Positions 8,809-16,459 of a DNA stretch of 64,000 nucleotides are shown one piece after another. Origin of the DNA: Corallococcus sp. AS-1-6 (GTDB taxonomy: Bacteria; Myxococcota; Myxococcia; Myxococcales; Myxococcaceae). The position numbers and the translations under genes are program-made. Within the stretch, counting starts at the first letter, position 1; the number at the start of each line of letters is the position of its first letter. Under the pieces are notes generated by a model. The model saw nothing but the letters and a program-made list of their open reading frames with translations. It made no database searches and was not told the DNA's origin. The stretch is from positions 59,951-123,950 of the forward strand of contig NZ_JAIQDE010000030.1 in NCBI RefSeq assembly GCF_020037015.1, in the 5' to 3' direction.

Positions 8809-8951
8809 GGACCACCTCTCGCGCATCAGGGTGGAGCCATCATCCAGATGCGCCCCGCATCGAACCGCATGGGGGGCTCGTCTCCTCATCATGGTTTCAT
8901 CATGACGGGAAATCGTGCCGGGGGCGGGGTGTCTGATTAGAAAGGCCGTCC

Positions 8952-10568
8952 ATGACGGCACTGGACACCCTCTTTCCCACCGAAGAGCAGATTCCCCCCG
9001 GCGTGCGGCTGCCCGCGTACCTGGAGCAGCGCGAGTACTTGGTAGGCGGCGAGCTGCGCACCTGGGCCGGCGAGCTCAACCCCGTGGCGAGCCCCGTGTT
9101 CGTCCGGACCCCGGAGGGGCTGAAGCAGAAGGTGATTGGCGCGACCCCGCTGCTCACCTCGCGCGAGTCCCTGGACGCGCTGGCGGCGGCGGTGAAGGCC
9201 TACGACTCCGGCCGGGGCGTCTGGCCCTCCCTCAAGGTCGCCGAGCGCATCGAGCACGTGGAGCGCTTCCTCACCGCCATGCGCGCCCAGCGCACCGCCG
9301 TGGTGAACCTGCTCATGTGGGAGATTGGCAAGACGCAGCCGGACTCGGAGAAGGAGTTCGACCGCACGGTGGACCTCATCGTGGAGACCATCCGCGCGCT
9401 GAAGGAGCTGGACCGCACCTCGTCCCGCTTCGTCCAGGACCAGGGCATCATGGCGCAGATCCGCCGCGCGCCCATGGGCGTGGCCCTGTGCATGGGGCCG
9501 TACAACTACCCCCTCAACGAGACGTTCAGCACGCTCTTCCCCGCGCTGCTGATGGGCAACACCGTGGTGTTCAAGCCGGCGAAGTTCGGCGTGCTGCTGG
9601 TGCGCCCGCTGCTGGAGGCGTTCCGGGACTGCTTCCCGCCCGGCGTCATCAACATCATCTACGGCCGGGGCCGGGAGACCGTGGGCGCGCTGATGGAGAG
9701 CGGGCAGGTGGACCTGTTCGCCTTCATCGGCACCAACAAGGGCGCCAGTGAATTGAAGCGCATGCACCCGCGCCCGCACCGCCTCAAGTCCGTGCTGGGC
9801 CTGGACGCGAAGAACCCGGCCATCATCCTGGAGGACGCGGACCTGGATAACGCCGTGAAGGAGTGCATCACCGGCACGCTGTCCTTCAACGGCCAGCGGT
9901 GCACGGCGCTCAAGCTGCTGGTGGTGCACCGGAACATCGTGGACGCGTTCCTCGCGAAGTTCACCGCCGCCGTGGACAAGCTCAAGCCCGGCATGCCCTG
10001 GGACCCGGGCGTCGCCGTCACGCCGCTGCCGGAGCCGGGCAAGGGGACGTACCTCCAGGGGCTGGTGGACGACGCGGTGGGGAAGGGCGCTCGCGTGGTG
10101 AACGCGACGGGCGGGCAGGCGTCCCGGTCGTTCTATTCACCCACGGTGGTGTACCCGGTGACGCGGGACATGCGGCTGGCCACGGAGGAGCAGTTCGGCC
10201 CGGTGGTGCCGGTGATGGTCTTCGACGACGACGCGGAGGCCGTGCGGCTGGTGGTGGAGTCGCCGTTCGGTCAGCAGCTCAGCCTGTTCGGCAAGGACTC
10301 CGCGCGCATCGGGCGGTTCATCGACGCGTTCTCCAACCAGGTGGGCCGCATCAACCTCAACTGCCAGTGCCAGCGCGGGCCGGACACGTTCCCGTTCAAC
10401 GGCCGCAAGGACTCCGCGGAGGGGACGCTGTCCGTGGCGGACGCGCTGCGGGTGTTCTCCATCCGCACGCTGGTGGCGACCAAGACGACGCCGGACAACA
10501 CCGCGCTCGTCCAATCCATCCTGACCCGCAGAGAGTCGGATTTCCTCACCACGGACTTCCTCTTCTAG
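8952..10568 (+). CDS. GapN-like aldehyde dehydrogenase (putative NADP-dependent glyceraldehyde-3-phosphate dehydrogenase)
   Basis: A 538 aa ALDH-superfamily enzyme. Recognisable are the oxyanion Asn185 in 'GPYNYPLNE', the nucleotide-binding 'VVFKPAKFG', the nucleophile Cys317 in 'FNGQRCTALK', and 'EEQFGPVVPVM'. The closest named type is non-phosphorylating GAPDH (GapN), which oxidises glyceraldehyde-3-phosphate to 3-phosphoglycerate. Unusually, the general-base Glu that lies 34 residues before the Cys in ALDHs is Gly283 here ('LGLDAKN' in place of the usual 'ELGGK'). Either another residue activates water or the activity differs. It is divergent from the VWA gene with a 143-base shared upstream region, and is followed by the pterin genes. 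Confidence 0.85.
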   Translation: MTALDTLFPTEEQIPPGVRLPAYLEQREYLVGGELRTWAGELNPVASPVFVRTPEGLKQKVIGATPLLTSRESLDALAAAVKAYDSGRGVWPSLKVAERIEHVERFLTAMRAQRTAVVNLLMWEIGKTQPDSEKEFDRTVDLIVETIRALKELDRTSSRFVQDQGIMAQIRRAPMGVALCMGPYNYPLNETFSTLFPALLMGNTVVFKPAKFGVLLVRPLLEAFRDCFPPGVINIIYGRGRETVGALMESGQVDLFAFIGTNKGASELKRMHPRPHRLKSVLGLDAKNPAIILEDADLDNAVKECITGTLSFNGQRCTALKLLVVHRNIVDAFLAKFTAAVDKLKPGMPWDPGVAVTPLPEPGKGTYLQGLVDDAVGKGARVVNATGGQASRSFYSPTVVYPVTRDMRLATEEQFGPVVPVMVFDDDAEAVRLVVESPFGQQLSLFGKDSARIGRFIDAFSNQVGRINLNCQCQRGPDTFPFNGRKDSAEGTLSVADALRVFSIRTLVATKTTPDNTALVQSILTRRESDFLTTDFLF

Positions 10569-10607
10569 TCCCGCCTTGGCCCTGGGTGGTATGCCCTGGG
10601 CCATCCC

Positions 10608-11108
10608 ATGGCGCCGCGCACCACGACCCTCGAGCTGCACAAGGAAGAGATGAAGTTCTCCGCGGGGCACTTCACCATCTTCTCCGCCACGCACCGCGAG
10701 AACCTGCATGGGCACAACTTCTCCGTCTACGTCGCGCTGACGGGGGAGGTGTCCGACGACGGCCTGCTTTCGGACTACGGTCCGCTCAAGCAGGCCATCA
10801 TCCAGCGCTGCAAGGCCTGGAACGAGACGTTCTTCCTGCCGGCCCACTCCCAGCACCTGCGGCTGGAGCGGGACGAAAAGGGCAACCACGTGGCGCACTT
10901 CAACGGCGAGGAGCTGCGCTTCCTTGCCCGCGACGTCACGGTGCTGCCGGTGGCCAACGTGTCGCTGGAGGAGCTGGCGCGCGTCTTCGGCGAGGAGCTG
11001 GTGGGCGACGGCAGCGCCATGGCGCGCGACCACATCACGGGGCTGGTGGTGAAGTGCGCCTCCGGCCCGGGCCAGTGGGCCTCCTGGGAGTGGAAACGCG
11101 ATGTCTGA
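10608..11108 (+). CDS. 6-pyruvoyl-tetrahydropterin synthase family protein, PTPS-III type
   Basis: A 166 aa T-fold enzyme. Zinc ligands are His21 ('SAGHF'), His34 and His36 ('LHGHN'). The catalytic Cys of QueD/PTPS is absent; instead the motif is E-x-x-HGH (Glu31), the signature described for PTPS-III enzymes, which cleave dihydroneopterin triphosphate to 6-hydroxymethyl-dihydropterin and can bypass FolB in folate synthesis. The enzyme is cytoplasmic and multimeric. Its stop overlaps the ATG of the next SDR gene by 8 bases, so the two are translationally coupled and probably act on related pterins. A second, Cys-type paralogue lies 710 bases downstream on the other strand. Confidence 0.85.
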   Translation: MAPRTTTLELHKEEMKFSAGHFTIFSATHRENLHGHNFSVYVALTGEVSDDGLLSDYGPLKQAIIQRCKAWNETFFLPAHSQHLRLERDEKGNHVAHFNGEELRFLARDVTVLPVANVSLEELARVFGEELVGDGSAMARDHITGLVVKCASGPGQWASWEWKRDV

Positions 11109-11808
11109 TCAGGTCCTCATCACCGGCGCCAGCCGGGGCATTGGCCGGGCGGCGGCGGCGCGGTTCCGCGAGGAGGGCTGGCGCGTCATCAACGTGTCGC
11201 GGAGCCCATGCACCGTGCCGGACGTGGTCAACGTGCCGGTGGACCTGGCCGTGCCGGGCTGGGAGCCCGCGGTGGAGCAGGCGCTGCGCGACGGCGCGGC
11301 GCGGGGGCCGGGCCGCCTGTGCGTGGTGCACAACGCCGCGCTCTACGAGCAGGACGACGCGCTGACCATGGACGCGGACCACCTGCGCCGCGTGCTGGAG
11401 GTCAACGTCGTGGCCCCGCTGGTGCTCAACCGCCTGGCGCGGCCGCTGCTCACGGACGGCTCGTCCCTGCTCTACGTGTCGTCCACGCTGGGGGAGAAGG
11501 CCGTGAAGGGCGTGGCGTCCTACGTGACGACCAAGCACGCGCTCATCGGGATGATGCGGGCCACCTGCCAGGACCTGGCGGGGACCCGGGTCCACACCGC
11601 CTGCGTCTGCCCGGGCTTCACGGACACGGAGATGCTCCGCGAGCACATGGGCGCGGACCCCGCCGTCCGGGCCAGCGTGGCGGGGATGACGACCTTCGGG
11701 CGGCTCATCACGCCGGAGGAGATCGCCGGCGTGCTCTACACCTGCGCCACCACCCCGGTCCTGAATGGCGCGGTCATCCACGCCAACCTGGGGCAGATCG
11801 AGCGCTGA
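11101..11808 (+). CDS. Short-chain dehydrogenase/reductase, possibly a pterin reductase
   Basis: A 235 aa classical SDR with Rossmann motif 'TGASRGIG' (8-15), 'HNAA' at about 77-80, catalytic Ser127/128 in 'LYVSST' and the Tyr141-x3-Lys145 pair ('YVTTK'). The short length and its position, coupled by an 8-base overlap with a PTPS-type gene and facing a QueD-type gene, suggest a pteridine substrate such as in sepiapterin reductase or FolM-type dihydropterin reductase. That assignment rests on context only. The ORF stops 8 bases before the stop of the convergent QueD-like gene. Confidence 0.85.
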   Translation: MSDQVLITGASRGIGRAAAARFREEGWRVINVSRSPCTVPDVVNVPVDLAVPGWEPAVEQALRDGAARGPGRLCVVHNAALYEQDDALTMDADHLRRVLEVNVVAPLVLNRLARPLLTDGSSLLYVSSTLGEKAVKGVASYVTTKHALIGMMRATCQDLAGTRVHTACVCPGFTDTEMLREHMGADPAVRASVAGMTTFGRLITPEEIAGVLYTCATTPVLNGAVIHANLGQIER

Positions 11809-11816
11809 AGCGGCCT

Positions 11817-12200
11817 TCAGCCTTCCTGCGCGTAGACGGTGCACGAGGACGTGCACGTCTCCGCCACGCGGATGCGCGCGACGGTGGTGCCGGGCACGTT
11901 CACGCGCTCGAAGAGCCACGCGGCCAGCAGCTCGCTCGTGGGGTTCTCCAGGCCCGGGACGTCGTTGAGCAGCCGGTGGTCCAACTGGGCGTGCAGCGGC
12001 TGCCAGGCGGCGTTCAGCTCCGCGAAGTCCACGATCCACCCGAACTGAGGGTGCACGGGGCCTCGGAGGGTGATTTCGATGCGGTAGCTGTGGCCGTGCA
12101 CCCGCGAGCACTTGTGCCCTTCCGGAACGTTGGGCAGGCGGTGCGCGGCCTCGAAGGTGAACTCCTTCGAGATTTCAGTCACGAGGGTGGGCTTCTTCAC
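11817..12200 (-). CDS. queD: 6-carboxytetrahydropterin synthase (QueD / PTPS-I type)
   Basis: T-fold enzyme that converts dihydroneopterin triphosphate to 6-carboxytetrahydropterin for queuosine. Numbered from the alternative ATG at 12215, zinc ligands are His25 ('EAAHRL'), His40 and His42, and catalytic Cys36 sits in the C-x-x-x-HGH motif typical of QueD. 'LDHRLLND' and 'NPTSE' complete the active site. I chose GTG 12200 because a 'GGAGG' lies 8 bases upstream of it; the ATG at 12215 has only a weak site and would add five residues. A QueD role is more likely than tetrahydrobiopterin synthesis, although the neighbouring SDR leaves the latter open. No other queuosine gene is in the window. 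Confidence 0.87.
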   Translation of the reverse strand: MKKPTLVTEISKEFTFEAAHRLPNVPEGHKCSRVHGHSYRIEITLRGPVHPQFGWIVDFAELNAAWQPLHAQLDHRLLNDVPGLENPTSELLAAWLFERVNVPGTTVARIRVAETCTSSCTVYAQEG

Positions 12201-12276
12201 GGATACGGCCTCCATTCGGCGGCCTTGTATCCGCGTTCACCCCGTGCGTCCACGGCTCGTCTCAGGGGGCGGGCAC

Positions 12277-12681
12277 TCAGACGCCGAGTGCGGTTCCCAG
12301 ACGTGCGAGCAGCCCCGGCCAGCCTGGCTTCATCCCCTCGAAGGCCCGGCGGCCCATGGGCGAGTCCAGGTTGAAGCCTTCGTGGATGAGGGTGAGCCGC
12401 GTCCCCGTCCCCTCCGGCACGAGCCGCCAGGTGAGGGTGGTGTCGAGCGTGCCCGTGGCGAAGCGGTACTGAAGGAGCCGCTCCGGCTCCACCGCGACGA
12501 CCTCACAGGGCTGCTGCCCCCAGGCGCCCATGTCGAGCGTGAAGCGGTGGCCCACGATGGGGCGCACGTCGCCCGCGGCCCACCACTTCGCGTGGAGCTC
12601 CGGCGTCGTCAGGGCCTTCCACACGGCGGAGGGCGGATGGGCATACACATGGTCCAGTTGGATGACGGCGGGGGGCTTCAT
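12277..12681 (-). CDS. SRPBCC/AHSA1 (START-like) domain protein
   Basis: A 134 aa single-domain protein with the AHSA1 pattern: 'PPSAVWKALTTPELHAKWW' at the N-terminus, a central 'YRFATGTLDTTLTWRLVP' strand pair and 'GTRLTLIHEGF' before the long C-terminal helix. These proteins form a cavity for hydrophobic ligands, and in bacteria are often encoded next to an ArsR regulator as here. The ATG overlaps the ArsR stop (ATGA), so the pair is co-translated. The ligand is unknown; a stress or detoxification role is the usual family inference. Confidence 0.9.
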   Translation of the reverse strand: MKPPAVIQLDHVYAHPPSAVWKALTTPELHAKWWAAGDVRPIVGHRFTLDMGAWGQQPCEVVAVEPERLLQYRFATGTLDTTLTWRLVPEGTGTRLTLIHEGFNLDSPMGRRAFEGMKPGWPGLLARLGTALGV

Positions 12682-12995
12682 TTGCGTGACTCCTCGTCGA
12701 GCACGTCCTCGAGCGCGGCGAGCCGCTGCTTCCAGTAGTGCGTGAAGGCCTTGAGCCAGTCGTCCACCTCCGACAGGGGACGCGGATCCAGGTGGTAGTA
12801 GCGCTCCCGGCCGCGCGGCTCCTCGCGGACGAGCCGCGCCTTGCGCAGGACCTGGAGGTGTTCGGAGACGGCGGGCCGCCCCAGGTTGAAGCCGCTCGCC
12901 AGGTCATTCACCGCGCGCGGCCCCTTGCGCAACTGCAACAGGATTTCCCGGCGCACCGGATTGGAGAGCGCCGAAAAGACATCCGGTTCGGACAT
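12678..12995 (-). CDS. ArsR/SmtB-family winged-helix repressor
   Basis: A 105 aa regulator: 'FSALSNPVRREILLQLRKGP' (helix 1-2), recognition helix 'LGRPAVSEHLQVLRKARLV' and wing 'REEPRGRERYYHLDP'. No Cys metal site is seen in the recognition helix or C-terminus, so it belongs to the non-metal group usually paired with SRPBCC/AHSA1 proteins. The tandem palindromes that begin 15 bases upstream of its start are the likely autoregulatory operators. It is the first gene of a two-gene leftward operon with the SRPBCC gene. Confidence 0.93.
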   Translation of the reverse strand: MSEPDVFSALSNPVRREILLQLRKGPRAVNDLASGFNLGRPAVSEHLQVLRKARLVREEPRGRERYYHLDPRPLSEVDDWLKAFTHYWKQRLAALEDVLDEESRK

Positions 12996-13009
12996 GGCCC
13001 GGATTGATA

Positions 13010-13055
13010 CGTCGGAAATATCCGACGCGTCAAGAGGCGTCGGATATTTCCGACG
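13010..13055. promoter_or_regulatory. Tandem palindromic operators for the ArsR repressor
   Basis: Two 18-bp elements, 13010-13027 (CGTCGGAAATATCCGACG) and 13038-13055 (CGTCGGATATTTCCGACG), are exact reverse complements of each other. Each is itself a palindrome with 7-bp arms CGTCGGA/TCCGACG around a 4-base A/T centre. Their centres are 28 bp apart, nearly three helical turns. They begin 15 bases upstream of the ArsR start codon, where a promoter is expected. Assignment to this ArsR protein is by position. Confidence 0.85.
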
Positions 13056-13079
13056 CGTCGTCGGGCGGGTGTGAAGCGG

Positions 13080-13667
13080 CTATCGGCGGGCGGCGCGCGC
13101 CTGCGCGAGGGGGGCGCGCTGCTCCCGGCGGACGGGGAGCCGGAGGAGGTGGGCGTAGCGCGCGAGCCGGTCCTCGAAGCGGCGGGCGTCGCGGCCCCAG
13201 TGCACGACGACGTTGCGCTCGGGGTCCTTCCGGTGCGTCAGCGCGATGCCGTACTCGTCCTGTGCGCCAATCCAGTCCGGGTGGTGGCGCCGCTCGCAGT
13301 CCAGGCCCACGTAGTGGTCCAGGGGCTCGTTCCAGGTGAAGGCGCTCAGGGCCCCGGCGCCGCGCAGGATGACCTCGCTGGCCGTCACCACCACCTCCAG
13401 CCGGGTGCGGACACAGCGCAGGATGAACGTCACGGACACGAAGCCGCCCAGCACCACCACCAGGGGCAGCATCCACTCCTCGCGCAGCCGGGCCAGGGAC
13501 AGGCCCTGGTCCAGCGCGTAGGCGAGCGGAATCACGACGAACAGCACCAGCGTGAGCAGGGGCCACACGACCTGGCCGACCAGCGGGCGCGTGTGGAAGC
13601 GCAGCGGGAGGTCGCCTCCCATGTCCATCTTCCGTGGAACCGGTGAGAGCACTTCGAAGAAGGACAT
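13080..13667 (-). CDS. Membrane protein with two helices and a PH-like cytoplasmic region
   Basis: A 195 aa protein of unknown function. Two hydrophobic segments lie at about 30-50 ('VVWPLLTLVLFVVIPLAYAL') and about 66-85 ('MLPLVVVLGGFVSVTFIL'), with the rest predicted cytoplasmic: 'LEVVVTASEVILRGAGALSA' starts a beta-rich stretch like that of bacterial PH-domain membrane proteins. The C-terminus is Arg-rich. The start is uncertain: ATG 13667 gives the longest form, while ATG 13628 has a better spaced 'GGAAG'. It stops 25 bases before the ArsR operators and is transcribed toward that leftward pair, with no obvious functional link. Confidence 0.65.
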   Translation of the reverse strand: MSFFEVLSPVPRKMDMGGDLPLRFHTRPLVGQVVWPLLTLVLFVVIPLAYALDQGLSLARLREEWMLPLVVVLGGFVSVTFILRCVRTRLEVVVTASEVILRGAGALSAFTWNEPLDHYVGLDCERRHHPDWIGAQDEYGIALTHRKDPERNVVVHWGRDARRFEDRLARYAHLLRLPVRREQRAPLAQARAARR

Positions 13668-13786
13668 GGGGCCGGCGTCTCGGGCGTGCGGGCGATGGAT
13701 GCCTTTGACCCAAGCTCAACATGGCGGCGGATGGGCTGTCCACGTCTTCCCGGGTAGTCCGGGAGTCGCCGGACGGGCCGCGCCCT

Positions 13787-14788
13787 TCAGCGGGAGTGCT
13801 GTTTGAAGAAGTCCCACAGGATGGTGGTTCCGTCGGGACCCGCTGGGTCCGCGAACGGGAAGGCGCCGTCACCGCCGGGCCATGCGTGACCCATGCCCTG
13901 GATTTCAATGTGCCGCACCAGGAGCACGCCGTTGGAGACGTAATCCCTCACGGTGTACTTGCGGCCTCCGGTTGAAACACCGGACGTCGTGCTCGCCGGG
14001 GTGTTGGACACGCTGTTGTTGTCGGAGCCGTCATCGCCGTAGTCATTCGTCTGGAGGAACTGGCGCGCGGCCTGCTGTCCGTTGATGGGATTGACGACGT
14101 CATCCGCGGTGCCGTGGACGACGAGCACCGGCACCTTCCGGCGCGGCTTGCCCGAGCACGCCCAGGCGTCATGGCCCCGGTCATCCGGCGAATAGATGCT
14201 GCCGAACGTCATGGCGTAGAGGCTGCCGGAGGCGGTGGTGGCCGCCTTGTACATGGCGCCCGCGCCCACCATGCCCGCGGCGAACACCTCCGAGTAGCAG
14301 GCCATCAGGACGCTGGTCATCACCGCGCCCGCGGAGACGCCACCCAGGTAGACGCGGCGCGAGTCCACCGCGTAGTGGCCCTTCACCCAATCGACCATGC
14401 CGACGATGAGCGACGGCTCGCCAATGCCTCGCTCCTGGTTGGAGGAGAACATGAAGTTCCAGCACTGGGTGCCATTCGCATACAGGGCCTGGTTGGGATA
14501 GAGCACCAGGAACCGCTCCGCGTCCGCCTTCGCGTTCAGCCGCGTCAGGCCCGCGAACTGGTCCGGGTTCTGGAGACAGCCATGCAGCCCCACCACGAGC
14601 GGGAGCGGCTCACCGGGCTGGTAGCCGGTGGGGACCCAGAGCTGGAAGCTCCGGGTGCCCCAGGGGTTGGAATAGACGCCGTGGACCCACTCGCCCGCGC
14701 GGGCCGGCGTGGCGCCCAGCACCGCGAACAGCGCGCACACCGCCACCGCCACGCGAGCCATGGCCTGGACCTTCCGAGTCACCGACAT
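13787..14788 (-). CDS. Exported PHB-depolymerase-family esterase (LpqC type)
   Basis: A 333 aa secreted alpha/beta hydrolase. The ATG at 14788 has an 'AGGAGG' seven bases upstream and opens a signal peptide ending 'TPARAG'; longer in-frame forms lack this. The oxyanion 'GLHGC', lipase box G-V-S-A-G (Ser152), Asp in 'HGTADDVVNP' and His in 'GMGHAWPGG' form the complete triad. The family hydrolyses poly(3-hydroxybutyrate), and related members act on feruloyl or acetyl-xylan esters; the chain shows no separate substrate-binding domain, so short oligomers or soluble esters are equally possible. It follows 16 bases after the next alpha/beta hydrolase gene and is probably co-transcribed with it. 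Confidence 0.88.
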   Translation of the reverse strand: MSVTRKVQAMARVAVAVCALFAVLGATPARAGEWVHGVYSNPWGTRSFQLWVPTGYQPGEPLPLVVGLHGCLQNPDQFAGLTRLNAKADAERFLVLYPNQALYANGTQCWNFMFSSNQERGIGEPSLIVGMVDWVKGHYAVDSRRVYLGGVSAGAVMTSVLMACYSEVFAAGMVGAGAMYKAATTASGSLYAMTFGSIYSPDDRGHDAWACSGKPRRKVPVLVVHGTADDVVNPINGQQAARQFLQTNDYGDDGSDNNSVSNTPASTTSGVSTGGRKYTVRDYVSNGVLLVRHIEIQGMGHAWPGGDGAFPFADPAGPDGTTILWDFFKQHSR

Positions 14789-14804
14789 GTGCCTGCCTCC
14801 TGCT

Positions 14805-15620
14805 TCAGCCAGGACGCGACATGCGCCCGGGTGACTCGACCTCCCGGAGGAACCTCTCCACCGCGCCGGCGACCTGTCCGGGTTGATCCACGGGCGCGGC
14901 ATGCCCGGAATCCGTCAGCACCTGGAGCCATGCGTCCGCGAGCTGGCCCGCGTAGGCCTGCTTCGTGGACAGCGGCGTGTAGTCCCGCTCGGAGTGCAGC
15001 ACGAGCACGGGGCAGGTGATGTCCTTCAGCCGCTCCTGGACGCTCCAGCCGATGAGCCCCCGCGTCGCGCGCAGGTACACGTCCGGGGCGTTGGCGCCCA
15101 GGGACTCGATGGCCCGTTGGCGCAGGGCCTCCTGCTCCGGCTTGGGGAACAGCTTCGGGGCCACGCGCTTCGCCAGCCCCCGGGGACCCAGCAGGCGCAG
15201 CACCAGCAGCCGCGCGGCGAACTCCAGCCTCCGGCGGAGCGTGCGCGCCACCATGTCCGGCCCGCTGTTGACCACGGTCAGGCTGCGCACCAGGTCCGGC
15301 CGGTCCACCGCCAACTGGAAGCCCATCATCCCGCCCATGGACAGGCCGATGACGTGCACCTGCGACAGCCCCAGCCCGTCACACAGCGCGGCGATGTCGC
15401 ACGCGAAGAGGGCCACGCCATACGCGCCCGCCGGCTTGTCGCTCCGCCCGTGACCCCGCGCGTCCGGCACCAGCACGCGGTGATCCGCCGACAGCCGGGG
15501 CACCACCGCGTCCCAGTCGCTGCCGGACGAGCCCAGGCCGTGGAGCAGCAGGATGGGCGCTCCCTCGCCGGACTCCTGGAAGTGCAGGGTGACGCCGTCG
15601 GGAAGGGAGAACGTGGGCAT
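14805..15620 (-). CDS. Alpha/beta-fold hydrolase
   Basis: A 271 aa cytoplasmic hydrolase with the oxyanion motif 'LLHGLGSSG', 'DARGHGRSDKP', nucleophile elbow G-L-S-M-G (Ser94), and C-terminal 'VLVLHSERDYTP' Asp and 'DSGHAAPVDQP' His. It resembles the 3-oxoadipate enol-lactonase/haloperoxidase-like group, but the substrate cannot be fixed. It is divergent from a TetR regulator gene across a 96-base region holding two matching palindromes, so its expression is very probably controlled by that regulator. The downstream PHB-depolymerase-type gene may be in the same operon. Confidence 0.9.
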   Translation of the reverse strand: MPTFSLPDGVTLHFQESGEGAPILLLHGLGSSGSDWDAVVPRLSADHRVLVPDARGHGRSDKPAGAYGVALFACDIAALCDGLGLSQVHVIGLSMGGMMGFQLAVDRPDLVRSLTVVNSGPDMVARTLRRRLEFAARLLVLRLLGPRGLAKRVAPKLFPKPEQEALRQRAIESLGANAPDVYLRATRGLIGWSVQERLKDITCPVLVLHSERDYTPLSTKQAYAGQLADAWLQVLTDSGHAAPVDQPGQVAGAVERFLREVESPGRMSRPG

Positions 15621-15627
15621 CGTCAGG

Positions 15628-15699
15628 TGAACGACCGTTCAGCGCGGGGATTGGACTACGCTCACAGGGTCGGTGGAACCGTAGCTGAACGACCGTTCG
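15628..15699. promoter_or_regulatory. Pair of TetR-type operators in a divergent promoter region
   Basis: Sites 15628-15641 (TGAACGACCGTTCA) and 15686-15699 (TGAACGACCGTTCG) share the 13-base block TGAACGACCGTTC with 6-bp arms GAACG(A)/CGTTC. One is 7 bases before the hydrolase ATG and the other 17 bases before the regulator ATG. Sites of the form GAACG(N2)CGTTC are typical for TetR/AcrR repressors. Position suggests repression of both divergent genes. Confidence 0.85.
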
Positions 15700-15716
15700 T
15701 TTTTCAAGGTGGCCCC

Positions 15717-16361
15717 ATGGCGTCTTCCTCCCCGTCCCGTCTTCGCGCGCGCAAGGCGGTGCTTCCGGACTCGGCGTCGGCTGACGGCACGCGTCGCCGC
15801 ATCCTGGAGACGGCGCTCCAGCTCTTCGCGAGCCGGGGCTTCCATGACGCGTCCATCCGGGACCTGGCCCAGGAGCTGGAGCTGCGGCCCAGCGCGCTCT
15901 ACTCGCACTTCCCCTCCAAGGAGCACGTGCTCGCGGAGCTGGTGCGGCTGGGGCACGAGGCGCACCACGAGGGTTTGCGCACGGCGCTGCTCGGCGCGGG
16001 GGCGAAGCCGGTGGAGCAGCTCCGGGCCCTGGTCCGGGCGCACACGCGGCTGCACGCGACCCATCCGCAGTTGGCCGTGGTGGTGAACGACGAAATCCAT
16101 GCGCTGCCGCCGGAGCTGGCGGCGCCGTCCCTGGCGCTGCGGGAGCAGTCTTCGGCGTTGCTGATGGCGGTCATCGAGCGGGGGCGCGCGCAGGGCGTGT
16201 TCTCCGTGCCGCACGCGGGCGTCGTCGCCGCAGCCATCTCCGCCATGGGGTTGCGGCTGCCCTACTGGTTCGAACCCACGCCCGCGCTCGACGTGGACGC
16301 GCTGTCGGACCTGCACGCGGAGCTGGCGCTGCGGATGCTGGGGGTCAAGGCCGGGAAGTGA
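15717..16361 (+). CDS. TetR/AcrR-family repressor
   Basis: A 214 aa regulator. The N-terminal DNA-binding domain (about 24-70) is 'TRRRILETALQLFASRGF' followed by the helix-turn-helix 'SIRDLAQELELRPSALYSHF'. The C-terminal ligand domain is all-helical and Ala/Leu-rich, without a diagnostic motif. It is divergent from an alpha/beta hydrolase gene, and the two palindromes between them are the probable operators. Hydrolase, esterase and TetR together suggest an inducible ester- or lactone-degrading unit; the inducer is unknown. Confidence 0.93.
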   Translation: MASSSPSRLRARKAVLPDSASADGTRRRILETALQLFASRGFHDASIRDLAQELELRPSALYSHFPSKEHVLAELVRLGHEAHHEGLRTALLGAGAKPVEQLRALVRAHTRLHATHPQLAVVVNDEIHALPPELAAPSLALREQSSALLMAVIERGRAQGVFSVPHAGVVAAAISAMGLRLPYWFEPTPALDVDALSDLHAELALRMLGVKAGK

Positions 16362-16459
16362 GGTGGGGTGTCGAAGCGCCGGTGCGCGGGTGGCGCACGG
16401 GTTGCTAAGTGTCGCCATGCCGGCCGGGCAGGGTGCCCGGCCGTGGCTTCCTGGCCGCG

